Shown here one piece after another: positions 61,557 to 64,000 of a stretch of 64,000 bases of DNA. The translations under genes were made by a program, and so were the position numbers. A model generated the notes under the pieces. It was not told where the DNA came from, made no database searches, and saw only the letters and a list, made by a program, of their open reading frames with translations. Numbering within the stretch: position 1 is the stretch's first letter; every line of letters begins with the position of its first letter. The stretch is from Urechis unicinctus (taxonomy: Eukaryota > Annelida > Polychaeta > Xenopneusta > Urechidae): the NCBI GenBank assembly GCA_034190875.2, contig CM067343.1:24511942-24575941 (forward strand), given 5' to 3'.

Positions 61557-61789
61557 GAATTTGCTCTTTATTGCGATGGTATCTTAGCTTTTCGATAAAG
61601 ACCTGTCTGATCCATGTTTCGCATTGAGAGCGCAAAAGATATCACAATTATGAAGCACTTTAGAAAAAGAATTGACCAAGGGCATGGAAATTTTTAGCAC
61701 AGAATAATAGTTATGTGGAATAGTTTGCTTTTGTTATAATAGCAAAGAGTTTATTGCTTTGCTAAGAGACCTCACTTACGCCTTCCGCC

Positions 61790-64000
61790 TGAGGAAATAT
61801 GCGAAGACGCCATCTGTTAGCTGAAGCGTATTGACAAAGCGTCTTGTCATAGCGTCTTGTCATAGCGTCTCATAAAACCACGTGGAATAATTCTCTGTTT
61901 AAGTTGGAGCTGTAGTCGCCTACACCAATCAGATGACTCAATATCTTAAACAGCCGGCGAGCCCTAAGACGTTAGATCAACAGTCCCATGTCCTTTTGTT
62001 GACTTCATGGTATCGTTGCCTGGGGACGGGGTGTCTTTCGTGTAATTTCTTAATTGTCACGCAGCTCAGCGTGGCTATCAACTCTTTACTCGAGACCTTC
62101 ACTTGCCCCTGACATGCCAGAAAATGTTAATGTCAACCCCAGGCGAGTAGCCTCACTCAAGACAGTAATTAACAGTCTAAAACTTCCATCCACAGTGCAG
62201 ACATGACCGATCGTGGATAGTAAACAGCGTGGACGCTGTAAGATAAGTGTACCCCAGACCGGGTTATTTATCAAGTTGACATTTATTTCATAGTGTACTT
62301 GTTATCTTCGCGATTCATAAGCCTATAGTTTGGGCAGCTGCTAGGCTCTCCACTCTCATCAATCGCAGTGATGTCAGCCCAGTATACCCATGTGCTTTTG
62401 TTTGTGTCATGAAAGCGCCGCCTTATGATTGCACTGTATAATAATTAGGGAAGCGATCACCACAGAGCCACTCGAAGTTAGCCCTTTTGGCGTAGCTCTA
62501 AACACTCTGATAAAATCCTGGTGCTTTTAGGGTCAAGTAGCTGTCAAGAAGGTATGCCGTACAGAAAGTTCACTTACCTCCGGCCAGAGAGTTCTGTAAC
62601 AAGAAAATAGCGACAATGTAGCATATAACGGCAGCCATAATTGGCATGACGACTGTTTGCGAAAGCTGCTTGCTGTATAACATCAAACTACTTACCGGTT
62701 AGAACAGCAAATAATTGTCAAGTACAAAAAATCGGTTATTTGAAAGAAACTTTTTGTATAGATCAATAGCCACTTGTTATACTAGCCACGCTACTGCTAG
62801 TGTTTGTGGTTCTTTTCACAACCACCATATCCCTGTTGAGTAAAGAAAACGCCGTAGGAATACATTGATCGACCTCAAGTGATCGTAAAGCATGGTATGC
62901 TGAGAATGCGTCCACCTGCTTTGTTGGAAGCGCACTGTGGTGGACAATTGGCCCGAGCGCCTCCGTTCCTGTTGTTTGCTTTATATCTAAAACATAGTTG
63001 ATATGCAAAGAAACCGAATAGAACCGTTTAGTGCAATAATCGATCCAAGCGTCAAATATGGCGGGTTTGCCTCCAGTAGGCCAATAATTCATAAGTTAAC
63101 GTAAGTCAAAATAATTGAATTGTTTAAGATGGCCGCAATTCTTAATTTTTTTTTCCATCTTGCTGTATCTTTTAAATGGGTGGGCAAATTCACATGATAT
63201 TGACATCTATTCATGTTTCTAACTCGTGTTATTGTGGCATCATGCGATATTTCACTTGAACGAGTACGACCGTTTATGCTTAAGTAAGAGTGATTCCAAA
63301 ACTGATAGTCAATAGTTATGTGGCGTGCATGGCCTTAAAACGACGGATAGTGTTGTACTCTGATGTCTAAATAAATCGTATTGAACAATCTTCAGAAAAA
63401 TAGATTGAACTTTATGGCCGAGTTGCGGAAAACCTGACCCTGTTAAGTTATGCTAACTTCATACCAGGATCAAATATTACATGTACTGCTTGAAGATCAC
63501 TTTTCTTCGTTGACAGGGTTCTGATATCGAAGTATAGTCAATAATCGGGTCTATATAAGACTTCACCTTTAAGCCACTCAAAGTGAATGTCTACACAGTA
63601 ATGGGATACCAAGACTTCAATATTTTCTCTGCCAGAGGTCAACTGCTAGCCGGCAATCGTGTTACTGAGGGGTATTTTGAAAATCAATAACGACCGTCCT
63701 TGAATGATTGACCTGACTCTGAAATCACCTTCTGGAATCAATGTTTTCTTCAGCATTTCGATTTAAAGGTCCAGATTCATATACGTGTTATATAGGACCC
63801 TCATTTGTAGACATTAACTATGCCTGGCGTTTAAATTTTTCATAAATTTCATAATTCCTTGATACAGAGCAGATGAATTAATACATGTATTAGAAAGAAT
63901 ATCTTTAATAGCACGTAAACTATAACAGATCTTAGATTTTGCTGTTGTGTATCGGCTATCGCACGGTATTTCTCTCTTTCAACAGAAGGATCCCATGCAC
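61790..64000. repeat. Segmental duplication block (partner 32960-34860)
   Basis: Carries intron 1, a leader exon and the upstream region in the same order as 32960-34860 and continues to the window end, where the CAACAGAA minisatellite starts. Confidence 0.8.
62578..62638 (-). CDS. Signal-peptide first exon, orphan in this window
   Basis: Encodes MAAVICYIVAIFLLQNSLAG with a phase-1 GTAAGT donor, two codons shorter than its paralogues. No EGF or lectin exon follows before the next leader at 59045. In principle it is phase-compatible with EGF1 at 58195 as an alternative first exon of the tail-type receptor. Otherwise it is a leftover of a deleted copy. Confidence 0.6.

Overview
This is eukaryotic, animal nuclear DNA: AT-rich, with long introns, canonical GT-AG junctions, tetranucleotide satellites, and LINE and hAT debris. 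The protein families (fucolectin-type lectin domain fused to EGF, FN3 and tandem tyrosine-phosphatase domains, next to a GH10 glycosidase fragment) suggest a lophotrochozoan, most likely a gastropod mollusc. The species is not determined. There is a 100-N assembly gap at 1459-1558.

Almost everything recognisable on the minus strand is one tandemly duplicated receptor family. The shared ectodomain is: signal peptide, EGF-like module, two-exon F5/8-like fucolectin (FTP) domain, short Cys-rich exon, second EGF module, FN3, and a second FN3-like domain. Nearly all ectodomain introns are phase 1. Two kinds of cytoplasmic end follow. (i) A receptor tyrosine phosphatase with D1 and D2 domains occurs in three units: 7105-12172, 24590-31087 (probably starting at 33817) and 39437-48627. 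(ii) A PTP-less receptor with a short tail holding YxxL-x11-YxxL and YxxM motifs is intact at 54636-59045. Decayed copies of this second type lie at 76-1262, 3.6-5.4 kb, 16.5-19.3 kb, 31.4-32.9 kb and 51.6-51.8 kb.

The phosphatases are not equivalent. The 39-48 kb gene opens without a break over 26 inferred exons (1,212 aa) and keeps the D1 cysteine, but it has lost one in-frame 45-codon D2 exon. The 24-31 kb copy has D1 Cys to Ser and the 7-12 kb copy has D1 Cys to Gly. Both of these keep a complete D2 with CX5R, and neither has a frameshift or stop in its cytoplasmic exons. The locus therefore looks like an array of paired receptors: shared putative lectin ectodomains attached either to (pseudo)phosphatase or to tyrosine-motif tails.

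Layout: 0-1.3 kb, decayed receptor; 1.7-2.5 kb, plus-strand GH10 3' end; 3-7 kb, relics; 7.1-12.2 kb, phosphatase unit 1; 12.3-19.3 kb, partial FN3 copies, two signal exons, a decayed receptor and a TATG satellite; 20-24.5 kb, TAGG satellites and a hAT insertion; 24.6-33.8 kb, phosphatase unit 2 with an embedded decayed receptor; 33.9-39.4 kb, duplicated flank; 39.4-48.6 kb, phosphatase unit 3; 48.7-54.6 kb, relics and transposons; 54.6-59.0 kb, tail-type receptor; 59-64 kb, LINE/satellite and another signal exon in a duplicated block.
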